A DNA stretch of 64,000 nt, taken from Myxococcales bacterium. Lineage in GTDB: Bacteria; Myxococcota_A; Polyangia; Polyangiales; Houyiibacteriaceae. The stretch covers positions 72,900 to 136,899 of the forward strand of contig JAOTVB010000012.1 of the NCBI GenBank assembly GCA_029863605.1. Direction: 5' to 3'. The position numbers and the translations under genes were made by a program. Below the pieces are notes generated by a model, which made no database searches, was not told the DNA's origin, and saw nothing but the letters and a program-made list of their open reading frames with translations. Shown one piece after another: positions 1 to 8,417 of this stretch (positions are counted from its first letter, which is position 1; every line of letters starts with the position of its first letter).

Positions 1-231
1 GATTTTTTCAAGAATCGGCTCGAGTTCAACGTAGATCTGTTTGATCTTGGCCGCTTTGCTTGGCCGCGCCTTCGCGTTCGAGCGGGGTATGAGGTCCTGC
101 GCCGCTTTTGGTTGTTGGCTGGGATCGACAACATCATCAACGGAGGGCGCGACTACTTCTTCGGACTCCAGTTGCGCTTCGACGACGAAGATCTGAAGCC
201 GCTGATCCCGCTTACGGCCGTAGCGCTATGA
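1..231 (+). CDS. C-terminal fragment of an MCE/MlaD-type lipid transport protein (5' end outside window)
   Basis: Frame 1 is open from the first base to a TGA at 229-231 and gives about 76 residues. The tail contains 'RVRAGYE', 'GIDNIIN' and ends near 'RDYFFGLQLRFDDEDLK', which looks like the extreme C-terminus of the long MCE-domain (MlaD-like) substrate-binding proteins of phospholipid ABC transporters in Deltaproteobacteria/Myxococcota. The diagnostic MCE domain itself lies upstream of the window, so the family call rests on this tail only. The stop overlaps the start of the next gene as ATGA (228-231), so the two are probably translationally coupled. An unrelated outer-membrane beta-strand protein is the main alternative. 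Confidence 0.5.
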   Translation, partial: DFFKNRLEFNVDLFDLGRFAWPRLRVRAGYEVLRRFWLLAGIDNIINGGRDYFFGLQLRFDDEDLKPLIPLTAVAL

Positions 232-1064
232 AGGCGGTGATCAGAGGGGGCCAGGCGGTCGTGAAGTCGCCCGTCGGTTTCGCGCGCGGGCTGACTTATG
301 CGTTCCGAGGCATGCGCTTCGTGTACTTTCAACATCCGAGCCTGGCGCGATACTGGGTGTTTCCCATCCTGATCACCGCCATTGCGTTGTTTGGCGTGTT
401 CTACGTCACTGGAAGCTACTACGACGACCTCGGCAACGCACTGTGGTCCTGGTTTCCGGATAGTTGGAGCGAGGCGACGGGGTGGGTTGCGACACTACTC
501 ACCGTGCTTCGGTGGTTCATCAACCTGTTGATGGGGTTGCTTCTCGTGGTTTTCGGTTTAGTGCTCGTCGTAATTCTCTCGAGTGTCATTGCCGCACCTT
601 TCAACGATGCGTTGAGCGAGGCGGTGGAACAAATCCTCACTGGCGAACCCGCTCCGCCGTTTTCGTTCAAGAGGATGGTCGCCGACATCGTCCGAACGAT
701 TCGGCTCGAATTGCTCAAAGTGCTGATCTACGTCGCGGTCGTGGGCCCGATGTTCGTCGCTTCGTTCCTGATCCCAGGGATCGGCCAGATCATCTCGCTG
801 GTCGGCTTCGCGCTCACTGCCATCTACCTCGGCGTCGACTACGTGGACTGGCCCGCCGCCCGTCGCGATTGGTCCGTAGCTGACCGCGTGGCCTTTGCTC
901 GTCAGCGATTGGCCGCAGTCGCAGGCTTTGGGACCGGGGTCTGGGTGCTCTTGTTCGTCCCCGTCGTGAACCTGTTCTTCATGCCTGCGGCTGTGGCAGG
1001 AGGCACCATGCTCTTCGTTGCGTCCGCGCCCCCGCGGCTTCCGCCAACGGCCAGCGGCGATTGA
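228..1064 (+). CDS. CysZ/EI24-like multi-pass inner membrane protein
   Basis: The 278-residue product has an amphipathic N-terminus with 'SPVGFARGLTYAFRGMRFV', then about four to five hydrophobic spans ('YWVFPILITAIALFGVFYV', 'WFINLLMGLLLVVFGLVLV', 'LIYVAVVGPMFVASFLIPG', and a last span near the C-terminus 'VWVLLFVPVVNLFFMPA'). This arrangement, and the 'AAPFNDALSE' segment after the second span, match the EI24/CysZ family (sulfate permease CysZ in E. coli; unknown substrate in most bacteria). I chose ATG 228 because it overlaps the upstream stop as ATGA; an in-frame ATG at 108 would only add residues from the neighbour's region. Pairing with an MCE gene hints at an envelope role, but the substrate cannot be read from the sequence. 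Confidence 0.8.
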   Translation: MKAVIRGGQAVVKSPVGFARGLTYAFRGMRFVYFQHPSLARYWVFPILITAIALFGVFYVTGSYYDDLGNALWSWFPDSWSEATGWVATLLTVLRWFINLLMGLLLVVFGLVLVVILSSVIAAPFNDALSEAVEQILTGEPAPPFSFKRMVADIVRTIRLELLKVLIYVAVVGPMFVASFLIPGIGQIISLVGFALTAIYLGVDYVDWPAARRDWSVADRVAFARQRLAAVAGFGTGVWVLLFVPVVNLFFMPAAVAGGTMLFVASAPPRLPPTASGD

Positions 1065-1065
1065 G

Positions 1066-1087
1066 AAAAGGGGACTGTCCCCTTTTT
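1066..1087. repeat. Palindromic GGGGAC/GTCCCC repeat, possible intrinsic terminator
   Basis: Directly after the stop of the EI24-like gene, AAAAGGGGA and TCCCCTTTT form a perfect 9-bp stem around a 3-nt loop (CTG), followed by a T. It could act as a bidirectional Rho-independent terminator. A nearly identical copy lies on the other strand inside epmA at 31351-31373, so this is a dispersed element as well as a hairpin. Similar GGGGAC-N-GTCCCC palindromes are, from memory, scattered in many deltaproteobacterial genomes. Confidence 0.65.
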
Positions 1088-1144
1088 GTGAGGGTTAAGG
1101 CCTTAAGTTTTGGGGCAATTGGCCGTGGTGCTACCCTGAATTGC

Positions 1145-1990
1145 ATGGGGTTTTTGGTTTCGCAGCGTTCATCGTACGGGGCGTTCCTGGTTGCCGCAGC
1201 TTTGCTGATCGGCGGCGGCGTCTATGCCGACAAGGGAAGCGCCAGCAACAGGTCGCCTAGCGCGCTCGAGGCGTCAATGGGTGAAATTCAATGGGGTTGG
1301 TCGCCTAAGCAGGTGTATCGCCATCTGAAGAAGAACATCGAAGAGTCTTACAAAGAGCCGATCTCCAAGACGACCGATGCGATTGAAGAAGATCGGCTAC
1401 GCCACAAGATGGCCGAGGAGGTCCGACAAATCCGCGACTCCTACTTCGAGTTCGACGGCACGCCGAGCGCATACGATTCTGGCTACCTCAAGGGTGAGTT
1501 CACGCAAAAGAACGGAGAATCTCTGTTGCGAGTGCGCACCAAGAACACCCAGGATTACTTCTTCTTCATCAACGATCGCCTGTGGAAACGCTACCGGGCG
1601 TTTGACGCTGCAGTCTTCGAAGGGGCGACGTTCGAGCAGTTCGGAAAGGCGCTTCAACAACGCTACGGGAAAGCCAAGAAGAAGAACGGAGCGTCCGTGC
1701 CCGGCACGGAACCGACGCAGTGGTACGCGTGGAAGGAACCGCGAGTGCTCGCCCGCGCCATCGACAACAACGAGTTCTACGGCTTTTATTGCCTCGTCCT
1801 CGAAGACCCAAAGACCGTGGCCCGCCTCGGCAAGCTTCGTAAGAACAAGCCCGCGGGAGGCGATGCGGACGACTCCGTCGTGAACCTGGTCGCTGAGGGG
1901 AACGGTGACGACCAGAATGCCGACATCGCGGACCGGATCAGCGGCGAAATCCGCCGCCACGATACCCCGAGAGTGGACGAGAAGAAGTAG
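1145..1990 (+). CDS. Secreted protein of unknown function
   Basis: ATG 1145 begins a typical signal peptide: short N-region, hydrophobic core 'AFLVAAALLIGGGV', and a likely cleavage after 'YA' near residue 27. An upstream in-frame TTG at 1061 would place the palindromic repeat inside the coding region and bury the signal peptide, so I reject it. The mature part (about 255 residues) is charged and rich in Lys/Glu, with a helical stretch (residues about 55-105) and an aromatic segment 'YFFFINDRLWKRYRAF'. No catalytic motif or named domain is visible. The C-terminal 50 residues are acidic and probably disordered. Myxococcota encode many such secreted unknowns; I assign no function. Confidence 0.75.
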   Translation: MGFLVSQRSSYGAFLVAAALLIGGGVYADKGSASNRSPSALEASMGEIQWGWSPKQVYRHLKKNIEESYKEPISKTTDAIEEDRLRHKMAEEVRQIRDSYFEFDGTPSAYDSGYLKGEFTQKNGESLLRVRTKNTQDYFFFINDRLWKRYRAFDAAVFEGATFEQFGKALQQRYGKAKKKNGASVPGTEPTQWYAWKEPRVLARAIDNNEFYGFYCLVLEDPKTVARLGKLRKNKPAGGDADDSVVNLVAEGNGDDQNADIADRISGEIRRHDTPRVDEKK

Positions 1991-2072
1991 GCGCCAACGT
2001 AGGGTGGGGTGGGGTTTACAGCTCCCCCCGGCCTTCGCTAAGTTGATCGATCCCTACCACGAGGGAGCCGGG

Positions 2073-2876
2073 TTGCGTTACCGCCTGCGATTTCTACTCC
2101 AAGAGTTCGACCTCGATCGAGACAACGTCGTCATCGGCCGAGGTTCGACCTGCGGCGTGACCGTCGACGACCCGATGATGTCGCGTGAGCACGTGCGCAT
2201 CGACCTTTCCGGTGTGGATCCGGTCGTCGAAGACCTGCACAGTAGGAACGGCACGGTGCTCAACGGGCGGCCTCTCATCGGCCGAGCCAAGCTCCAGGAT
2301 GGCGACCGCATCCGAATGGGCACCCAGGAGCTCGTGTTCCTTGCGGTCGGGCGAGAGACGACCGTGCAACGGACGACCGGTGCGTTGACGTTTTGTCCGG
2401 GGTGCGCGATTCCCTATCCAAACGCCAGCCCGTCGTGCCCGCATTGCGGCGCTGTCTCGACCGAGCAGGGTGTCACGACCGCGGTCCGGGACGTGGCGGC
2501 CTCGGGGTGGACGTTTCATTTACTCTCTCAAGTGGTCGAGCGGGCGATCGACCAAAATCGATTGGCGGATGCCGAGCGCATGATGGCTCGTGGCATCGCC
2601 GAGCTCGACGAGCAGCTCGAAGAGGGCGTCGAAGTCGAGCCGAGCCGGATTCTTCGCGTGGCGGAATGCTCGGCGCGCCTTGGCTGCGCGTTGCGTGCCG
2701 CCCAGTGGCTCGCTGTCAGTGCGCGCCTCTACGATCGGGTATTCGAGCCGCCATCGACCGAAATCCTGGCCCTGGTCGATCAGTTACCAAACGACCCGCA
2801 TTTGAGCGACGCGATCGCCGCGCTCCGCCGGGCCGGCGGTGGATCGACCGAACATACGAGCCGTCGCGCCGTCTAG
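2073..2876 (+). CDS. FHA domain protein with C4 zinc ribbon
   Basis: The 267-residue product starts with a forkhead-associated domain (residues about 15-92) carrying the core phosphothreonine-binding signature: G22-R23, S38-R39-E-H41 and N59-G60. A zinc ribbon follows with C108-x2-C111 and C122-x2-C125, then a helical C-terminal half without a recognised domain. I chose TTG 2073 because GAGGGAG sits 5 nt upstream and because the paralogue on the opposite strand begins at the same homologous point ('RYRLRF' versus 'RFRLRY'). A TTG at 2043 is possible. It should read phospho-Thr on partner proteins, probably substrates of Hanks-type kinases. Its stop shares the tetranucleotide CTAG (2873-2876) with the stop of the convergent paralogue. 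Confidence 0.85.
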   Translation: MRYRLRFLLQEFDLDRDNVVIGRGSTCGVTVDDPMMSREHVRIDLSGVDPVVEDLHSRNGTVLNGRPLIGRAKLQDGDRIRMGTQELVFLAVGRETTVQRTTGALTFCPGCAIPYPNASPSCPHCGAVSTEQGVTTAVRDVAASGWTFHLLSQVVERAIDQNRLADAERMMARGIAELDEQLEEGVEVEPSRILRVAECSARLGCALRAAQWLAVSARLYDRVFEPPSTEILALVDQLPNDPHLSDAIAALRRAGGGSTEHTSRRAV

Positions 2877-3793
2877 TGAGCCGCGACGACCTGCTCGAGA
2901 CCCTCGAGCCGCCGTACGAGGAACCGTTCAGACGCGCCGTAGTCAGAGGACTGGCCCTGGATGGTCGAAAGGTAGTGTCGCAGGTGTTGGGGCTTCGAGT
3001 AGTGCGTCGTCCGAACCAGGCTGTGGAGTGCTTCGATCGTTTCGGCGCTCATCAATCGCCCGGTCGCCGCGTGGATACGGAACACCCAATCGATCCATTT
3101 CGTGTCTTGCAGCCCCTTCGACAGCTGTAGCGCGTAGTCCGTCGCTCCCAAGAACAGTGCATCCGGATCATCTCTTTCGGAGTCGCTGAGCGGTCGATCT
3201 TTCAAAGCGCGCTCGAGAAGCACTTCGAGATGGGGAAGCAGCATCCGCTCGGCTTCTTCGTAACGCCCCATGGCAATCGCTTTGCTCGCAATGCCGCCAA
3301 TCACGTCCAGTGCACGTGCGGTTCGCGTGTCCTCAGCGCCCCAAGCGTGCGAGGACGAATCGACTTTGCTGCCCTCGACTAGCGTCTTGCCAGCTGTGGA
3401 GTTCAGACGTTTGCCGCATTCACCGCAACGACGCTTTGCGACTCCGCTGATCGCGCCACACGATTCGCATACGATGTACCCAGCAGTCTCTTTAGTGCCT
3501 TCTTTGAGCTTCGCTGCGTCGATCAGCACCAGTTCTTGCGAGCCGATATAGACGCGGTCCATGTGCGCCAATCGACGCGGGCCGTTTATTCGGACTCCGT
3601 TTACGGCGACGCCGTTACGACTTCCCAGATCTTCGACAACAACCGTCTCCGGCCCGACGTGCAGCAGCGCGTGCCGTCGCGAAACCAATCCATCGGCCAG
3701 CGCTAGGTTGCAGGACGAGCTTCGACCAACGGCAAACTCCCCGAGAGGCATCTCGAGATTGGTCGACTGATATCGCAATCGAAAGCGCGGCAC
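2873..3793 (-). CDS. FHA domain protein with C4 zinc ribbon (paralogue of the facing gene)
   Basis: The order of parts is the same as in the gene it faces: FHA domain (residues about 14-92, with 'GRSS', 'SRRH' and 'SRNG'), zinc ribbon (C109-x2-C112, C123-x2-C126) and a helical C-terminal domain of about 170 residues. The Cys spacing is identical in the two proteins, so this looks like an inverted duplication that has diverged strongly. GTG 3793 gives the start that aligns with its paralogue; an ATG at 3922 is in frame but would overlap the upstream gene by 41 nt. The C-terminal segment 'YEEAERMLLPHLEVLL' parallels 'LADAERMMARGIAELD' in the other protein. It is probably cotranscribed with the membrane protein gene immediately upstream. 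Confidence 0.82.
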   Translation of the reverse strand: MPRFRLRYQSTNLEMPLGEFAVGRSSSCNLALADGLVSRRHALLHVGPETVVVEDLGSRNGVAVNGVRINGPRRLAHMDRVYIGSQELVLIDAAKLKEGTKETAGYIVCESCGAISGVAKRRCGECGKRLNSTAGKTLVEGSKVDSSSHAWGAEDTRTARALDVIGGIASKAIAMGRYEEAERMLLPHLEVLLERALKDRPLSDSERDDPDALFLGATDYALQLSKGLQDTKWIDWVFRIHAATGRLMSAETIEALHSLVRTTHYSKPQHLRHYLSTIQGQSSDYGASERFLVRRLEGLEQVVAAH

Positions 3794-3881
3794 CCCATAG
3801 ACAGAATAACATCCCGCGGGACCCAACGTCGAGTCATGTGCAGTCGAAACCCCTCGGGACCTAAGCGAAATTTCGATTCGT

Positions 3882-5006
3882 TTAGAACGACGCGATCTCG
3901 TGGAGACCCGCCACCGCGCCAAGGCCCTTCTCGAGGTTGCCCTGGGTGACGAGGGTGGCGCCCATGAGGCGCGAGAGCTCCGCCAGGTCGCGCCGATACG
4001 CGGAGAAGGCGTTCGTGCGCTGCCCGAGGACCCCCGCCGACTGCTCAGGGTTCGTCAGAATCACGTAGTTGCTGGCGTTTTGGCGAAGGTCCTGGCCCAC
4101 GTAGATCTGCTTCTCGAAGGGCCGGCTACCCCGATTGACTCGGACTTGGAGCTTGGTCGTCGTGGCATCGACTGAATCCGGCATATCGACGTACACTAAC
4201 CCACAACGAAACCCGCCTTCGCCTAGCGTCGGAACGCAACCCGTTGGGCTGGTCGTGATCGCGGTTTCATCCTGCGCCGCTTCGTCGAGCTCGGACCGGC
4301 GAGCTTCGGGAAGCACCCGGCCGGCGAGCTTGTCAAAACCGTCCCACAACTCGTCGATTTGCCGCGCGTACAAGAAGAGCGCATTCACTGTCTCGCGGTT
4401 GAACTTGGTGTAGCGAAGCCCAGCGAAATCGGCGGAGGTAAAAGGCGTGGGAAGAGCGCGGAGCTCCTCGATCGCCTGATAGTCGACGCTTGGGCCTTCT
4501 CCGGGCCGAGACTTCGCCGCAGTCGAGGCTCGGTCGAGGAGTCGTTTGGCTTCAGCGACCTGATCCGCAGCTACCCGGACGCCCTCGTACACTGCCTTGC
4601 CATCACGAACTGCCTGGTTGTACTCTCGACGATTGATCGTGACTGCGGTCGACAGAACGCCCAAGAAGATGCCGATCAGCGCCGCGGCGCCTCCCGTGAT
4701 CAGCATGAGCTTGCGCGCGCGTCGTCCCCTGCCTTCGTGCGCAGTCGCTACGGCCTGTTCGTCCACGACGATGCGGACCTCTTGCGGGGTCGCCGCTCCG
4801 GCCGCGGTGGTGCCCCTGAACGGCCCCGACCTTTTCGCCGCGCGTCCCCCTACGAAGCCCGGCGGTGGCGCGACACCTCCCAGAGCCGGCGGCGGTGGCG
4901 CGACGCCTCCGTCCTCGACGTCTGGCGGGGGCGGTTGCGCCGTCGCTCGACCTAGTCTCTCTCGGATATCGCGGGCTTTTTTAGGTTTTTGTAGTTCGTC
5001 TGACAT
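3882..5006 (-). CDS. Proline-rich single-pass membrane protein of unknown function
   Basis: The 374-residue product has a charged N-terminus ('KKARDIRERLGRA'), a Pro/Gly-rich cytoplasmic linker (about residues 24-75), a positively charged patch (GRGRRARK), one membrane span ('LMLITGGAAALIGIFLGVL', about residues 100-120) and a 250-residue outer part that starts with a long helix. The outer part holds two Cys (in 'TGCVPTLGEGGFRCG') that could form a disulfide. The linker-span-helix layout is common in Myxococcota membrane proteins of unknown role. It lies directly upstream of the minus-strand FHA gene (88 nt between stop and chosen start), so the pair may work together; the N-terminal linker contains several Thr residues that a kinase could modify. 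This last point is speculation. Confidence 0.75.
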   Translation of the reverse strand: MSDELQKPKKARDIRERLGRATAQPPPPDVEDGGVAPPPPALGGVAPPPGFVGGRAAKRSGPFRGTTAAGAATPQEVRIVVDEQAVATAHEGRGRRARKLMLITGGAAALIGIFLGVLSTAVTINRREYNQAVRDGKAVYEGVRVAADQVAEAKRLLDRASTAAKSRPGEGPSVDYQAIEELRALPTPFTSADFAGLRYTKFNRETVNALFLYARQIDELWDGFDKLAGRVLPEARRSELDEAAQDETAITTSPTGCVPTLGEGGFRCGLVYVDMPDSVDATTTKLQVRVNRGSRPFEKQIYVGQDLRQNASNYVILTNPEQSAGVLGQRTNAFSAYRRDLAELSRLMGATLVTQGNLEKGLGAVAGLHEIASF

Positions 5007-5094
5007 TTCAGCCTCTCCAAATTTATCCGGGCATGGCCGATCGTGTCAAGGAAGGGCGCCTTTTGCCTGCTCCTGGTAGGCTTTTCCACCCCCG

Positions 5095-5991
5095 ATGATG
5101 CCACCCGCGGTCGAAGAACGTCGATTTGTGTCCTTTGATGGCACCGAAATCGCCTATCAGGCGGTCGGCGAGGGCCGCCCGATCCTGCTTTGCAACGGCC
5201 TCGCGGGCAGTTGGAAGGCCTGGAGCCACCAGTTGCAATACTTCCGCGATCGCTATCGGCTCCTCAGTTGGGACTACCGGGGTCTCTATCAGTCGGGTCG
5301 TCCGAGCGACCCAGACGCCATGACCGTCATGGACCACGCGCGCGACGGCGTTCACTTGCTCAACGAGGAAGGGATCGAGCGGGTCGCGATCGTCGGGTGG
5401 TCGATGGGCGTCCAAGTGGCGCTCGAAATCTTTCGGCTTGCGCCCGACAAGGTTGCCTCCCTCGCGCTGGTGAATGGGCTGGCGGGACGTCCGTGGGACT
5501 ACGTGTTCAATCTCAATGTGGTGGGGCGCTTGCTGCCACCGTTTCTGCGCGGTCTGCGCTCGGCACCTCGGGCGATCGAAGCGATCATCGGCCAAGCGTC
5601 GCGTTTCCCTGACGCCGGTGAATGGATCAAACGGATCGGGCTCGCCGCGAGGACGCTCGACGAGGGGGTCTTCGCCGCCTTGGTCGAGGACTTTAGCACG
5701 CTCGATATGAAATCCTATATCGGTTTGCTAGAACGGGTGGGTGAGCACGACGCGTGGGATCTACTACCCCAGGTCGACGTGCCCACGCTGCTGATCACTG
5801 GGTCGCGCGACGCGTTCACACCGAGATCAGCCGCGGAGAGGATGGTGAGGCGCATCCGCAGCTCCGAGTTGATGGTGATCCCGGGGGCAACGCACTACGC
5901 GGCTTTCGAGTATCCAGAGATGCTCAACCTGAGGCTCGAGAAGTTTCTCCGGGAACGAGGCTATGAGGCCGTGCCCACACGGGCCGGTTGA
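5095..5991 (+). CDS. Alpha/beta hydrolase fold protein
   Basis: The 298-residue product has the complete catalytic triad of a serine hydrolase: nucleophile elbow G101-W-S103-M-G105, an acid in 'LITGSRDAFTP' and a His in 'PGATHYAAFE'. The oxyanion-side segment 'LLCNGLAGSW' replaces the usual HG motif with NG. There is no signal peptide, so it should be cytoplasmic. Substrate cannot be predicted; close architecture occurs in esterases, epoxide-type hydrolases and chloroperoxidase-like enzymes. ATG 5095 and the adjacent ATG 5098 are both possible starts. It precedes trpG by 34 nt on the same strand, so it may share its promoter. Confidence 0.85.
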   Translation: MMPPAVEERRFVSFDGTEIAYQAVGEGRPILLCNGLAGSWKAWSHQLQYFRDRYRLLSWDYRGLYQSGRPSDPDAMTVMDHARDGVHLLNEEGIERVAIVGWSMGVQVALEIFRLAPDKVASLALVNGLAGRPWDYVFNLNVVGRLLPPFLRGLRSAPRAIEAIIGQASRFPDAGEWIKRIGLAARTLDEGVFAALVEDFSTLDMKSYIGLLERVGEHDAWDLLPQVDVPTLLITGSRDAFTPRSAAERMVRRIRSSELMVIPGATHYAAFEYPEMLNLRLEKFLRERGYEAVPTRAG

Positions 5992-6025
5992 CGCGCTCTC
6001 ACCAAGCCGCTAGCGGTGAGGACCG

Positions 6026-6610
6026 ATGATTCTCGTCATCGATAACTACGACTCCTTTACCTACAACCTCGTGCAGTACTTGGGCGAGCTCGGGGCAGAG
6101 GTCGTGGTCCGTCGAAACGATGCGGTGACCGTCTCGGAGGTCGAAAAGCTGGCTCCCGCCGGTGTTTTGATCAGCCCGGGGCCCGGGAGGCCCGACGAGG
6201 CAGGTGTAAGCCTCGACATCATCGAGCACTTGGGAAGCCGCACCCCGATCTTTGGGGTTTGCCTCGGGCATCAGAGCATCGCGCAGTGTTTTGGAGCGTC
6301 GATCGTACGCGCCGACCGACTCATGCACGGGCGAACCTCCGAGATCATGCACCGAAACAAAGGCGTGTTCAAAGGGCTCCCAAGCCCGCTGACCGCGACG
6401 CGGTACCATTCCCTGATCGTGAAGCGAGACACCATCCCGACGGAGCTCGAGATCTCCGCATGGACCGAGGAGGACGAGGTGATGGCGTTGCGGCACGTGG
6501 AGCTTCCGATCGAGGGCGTCCAGTTTCACCCCGAGTCGTTTCTCACCGAGCACGGTCACCAGTTGATTCGCAACTGGCTGTCGGAGCTCTCTACGGGTGG
6601 CTCGCCGTGA
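6026..6610 (+). CDS. trpG: Anthranilate synthase glutamine amidotransferase subunit (TrpG/PabA type)
   Basis: This class I glutamine amidotransferase (194 residues, usual size about 190) supplies ammonia to the TrpE chorismate-binding subunit, or to PabB for folate synthesis. It has the diagnostic start '[14 protein letters not shown]', the nucleophile Cys in 'GVCLGHQ' and the His-Glu pair in '[11 protein letters not shown]'. The adjoining trpD and trpC make tryptophan synthesis the main role, although a shared amphibolic TrpG/PabA is common. No trpE is present in the window. Its TGA overlaps the GTG start of trpD (GTGA at 6607-6610), which indicates translational coupling. Confidence 0.93.
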   Translation: MILVIDNYDSFTYNLVQYLGELGAEVVVRRNDAVTVSEVEKLAPAGVLISPGPGRPDEAGVSLDIIEHLGSRTPIFGVCLGHQSIAQCFGASIVRADRLMHGRTSEIMHRNKGVFKGLPSPLTATRYHSLIVKRDTIPTELEISAWTEEDEVMALRHVELPIEGVQFHPESFLTEHGHQLIRNWLSELSTGGSP

Positions 6611-7623
6611 TCACGCATGCGATCAAGGAGCTCGTGGCCGGGCACGATCTGTCGGAGAGCGATGTCGAAGGCGCCATGGACGCGATCTTGAGCGGGCATG
6701 CGACGCCGGCGCAGATCGCCGCGTTCGTGGTGGGCCTCCGCATCAAAGGGGAATCGGCTCTCGAGATCGCGGCTGCAGCTCGCACGATGCGCAAGCATTG
6801 CGAGCCGATTCGACCGAAAGTTGCCGGTCCGCTTCTCGATACCTGCGGTACGGGCGGTGACGGTCTCCACACCTTCAACATTTCGACTGCCGCCGCAATC
6901 GTTGCTGCGGCGAGCGGCGTCAGTGTGGCCAAGCACGGCAATCGGGCGGTGTCTTCCAAAGCAGGAAGCGCGGATGTGCTCGAGGCGCTGGGGGTTCGTA
7001 TCGACCTGTCTCCAGCACAGGTGCAACGGTCTATCGAAGAGGTGGGCATCGGTTTCTTGTTCGCCCCCAGTCATCACGCGGCGATGAAGCACGCAGCTCC
7101 CGTGCGTCGTGAGCTCGGGCTCCGCACCATCTTCAATCTGCTGGGTCCTTTGTCGAACCCCGCCTCTGCGACCCATCAGGTCGTGGGCGTCTACGACCCA
7201 GCCCACACCGAGCAACTTGCCTGGGCGCTCGGGGCGCTCGGCCTGACCGCGGCATGGGTAGTGCACGGCTATGGTGGTCTCGACGAGATCTCTCCGGCTG
7301 GACCCACTCGCGTGGCCGAGCTCATCGAAGGGGAGGTCCGCACGACAGAGCTCAGTCCGGCGGACTTCGGGCTTCCAGAAGTGCCCCTTCAAGCGCTCCG
7401 TGGGGGCGATCCCCAACACAATGCGGCTATCGTCCGAGAGGTTCTTTCCGGCGAGGAAGGTCCCGCAAGAATCGCGGTCTTGCTCAATGCAGCCGGCGCC
7501 CTTTGCGTGGCTGGCGTGGCCGAAGATGCCCGCGTGGCAGCCGAACGGGCTGCTGAGGCGATCGACAGTGGGGCCGCACGCGCAACCTTGGAGCGCTGGG
7601 CGGAGTTCACGCGAAACCCATGA
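6607..7623 (+). CDS. trpD: Anthranilate phosphoribosyltransferase
   Basis: The 338-residue enzyme transfers phosphoribose from PRPP to anthranilate, the second step of tryptophan synthesis. The PRPP-binding motif '[17 protein letters not shown]', the '[21 protein letters not shown]' region and '[15 protein letters not shown]' are all present and canonical. I chose GTG 6607 because it forms a GTGA overlap with the trpG stop and begins right at the family's N-terminal helix; a longer open frame extends upstream to 6259 only because it runs through trpG in another frame. Its stop overlaps the ATG of trpC (ATGA, 7620-7623). Confidence 0.95.
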   Translation: MITHAIKELVAGHDLSESDVEGAMDAILSGHATPAQIAAFVVGLRIKGESALEIAAAARTMRKHCEPIRPKVAGPLLDTCGTGGDGLHTFNISTAAAIVAAASGVSVAKHGNRAVSSKAGSADVLEALGVRIDLSPAQVQRSIEEVGIGFLFAPSHHAAMKHAAPVRRELGLRTIFNLLGPLSNPASATHQVVGVYDPAHTEQLAWALGALGLTAAWVVHGYGGLDEISPAGPTRVAELIEGEVRTTELSPADFGLPEVPLQALRGGDPQHNAAIVREVLSGEEGPARIAVLLNAAGALCVAGVAEDARVAAERAAEAIDSGAARATLERWAEFTRNP

Positions 7624-8417
7624 GCGATTACCTCTCCAAGATTCTAGCTCGAACCCGTCGCGAGAACCTGCGACGCCGAAAGCACGTCAAGGCGATGCGG
7701 CCGCTCCTGCGAGCACCCCAGCCAGAGCGCTCTGAACACGGCATCGCAGCGCTTCGTCGCGCGGCGGGTGAGCCTCCATCCGTCATCGCAGAGGTCAAGT
7801 TTCGAAGCCCGAGCGCGGGTGCCATTCGAAGGTGGGCTCCAGGGGAAGGGGTCCGTGTCGCCCGTGCCTACGAACGGGGCGGCGCGTCCGTCGTCAGCGT
7901 CCTCGCGGATGCGCCCGACTTCGGCGGGTCGCCGTTGCTCGTGAGAAGAATCTCGGAGTCGGTATCCGCGCCGGTGCTTTTCAAGGGCTTCGTCATCGAT
8001 CCCGTGCAAGTGGATTTGGCGTTCGATGTTGGTGCCTCGCTCGTCTTGCTGCTGGTTCGCGCGCTCGGCGGCAAAGCGCTCGAGTCTCTGATCGCCCATA
8101 CCCGCGCGCTCGGCATGGAACCAGTCGTCGAAGCAGCCAACGCCGAGGAAGTCGACCGAGCCGTCGCAACGGGTTCGACCGTCATCGGGGTCAATGCCCG
8201 GGATCTCCGGACGTTTCAGGTCGACTTGCCCATGGCTCACGAGTACGTGTCGCGGATTCCCCCAGAACGCATCGCGGTGTTCATGAGCGGGGTGCGCACC
8301 CACGATGACTTTCGGAAGGTCGCTCAGGGTCGCGCCGATGCCGTGTTGATCGGCGAAAGCCTCATGCGGGCCGAGGATCCCGGTGTCCGTCTGTCTGAGC
8401 TCTTGCGCTCAGCCTGA
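7620..8417 (+). CDS. trpC: Indole-3-glycerol-phosphate synthase
   Basis: This 265-residue TIM-barrel enzyme closes the indole ring from CdRP. Visible signatures are 'VIAEVKFRSPSAG' (catalytic Lys on strand 1), 'VLFKGFVIDPVQ' (second catalytic Lys region), 'VEAANAEEVDRA' and 'VIGVNARDLRTFQVD'. The length fits a stand-alone TrpC without fused TrpF. It is the last gene of the coupled trpG-trpD-trpC run; no trpF, trpB or trpA follows. Its last 56 nt overlap the 3' end of pilS on the opposite strand, an unusually long convergent overlap. Confidence 0.95.
   Translation: MSDYLSKILARTRRENLRRRKHVKAMRPLLRAPQPERSEHGIAALRRAAGEPPSVIAEVKFRSPSAGAIRRWAPGEGVRVARAYERGGASVVSVLADAPDFGGSPLLVRRISESVSAPVLFKGFVIDPVQVDLAFDVGASLVLLLVRALGGKALESLIAHTRALGMEPVVEAANAEEVDRAVATGSTVIGVNARDLRTFQVDLPMAHEYVSRIPPERIAVFMSGVRTHDDFRKVAQGRADAVLIGESLMRAEDPGVRLSELLRSA

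Noticed and set aside
1061-1144. Start at 1061 for the secreted protein gene
   Set aside because: It would translate the palindromic repeat and hide an evident signal peptide beginning at 1145.
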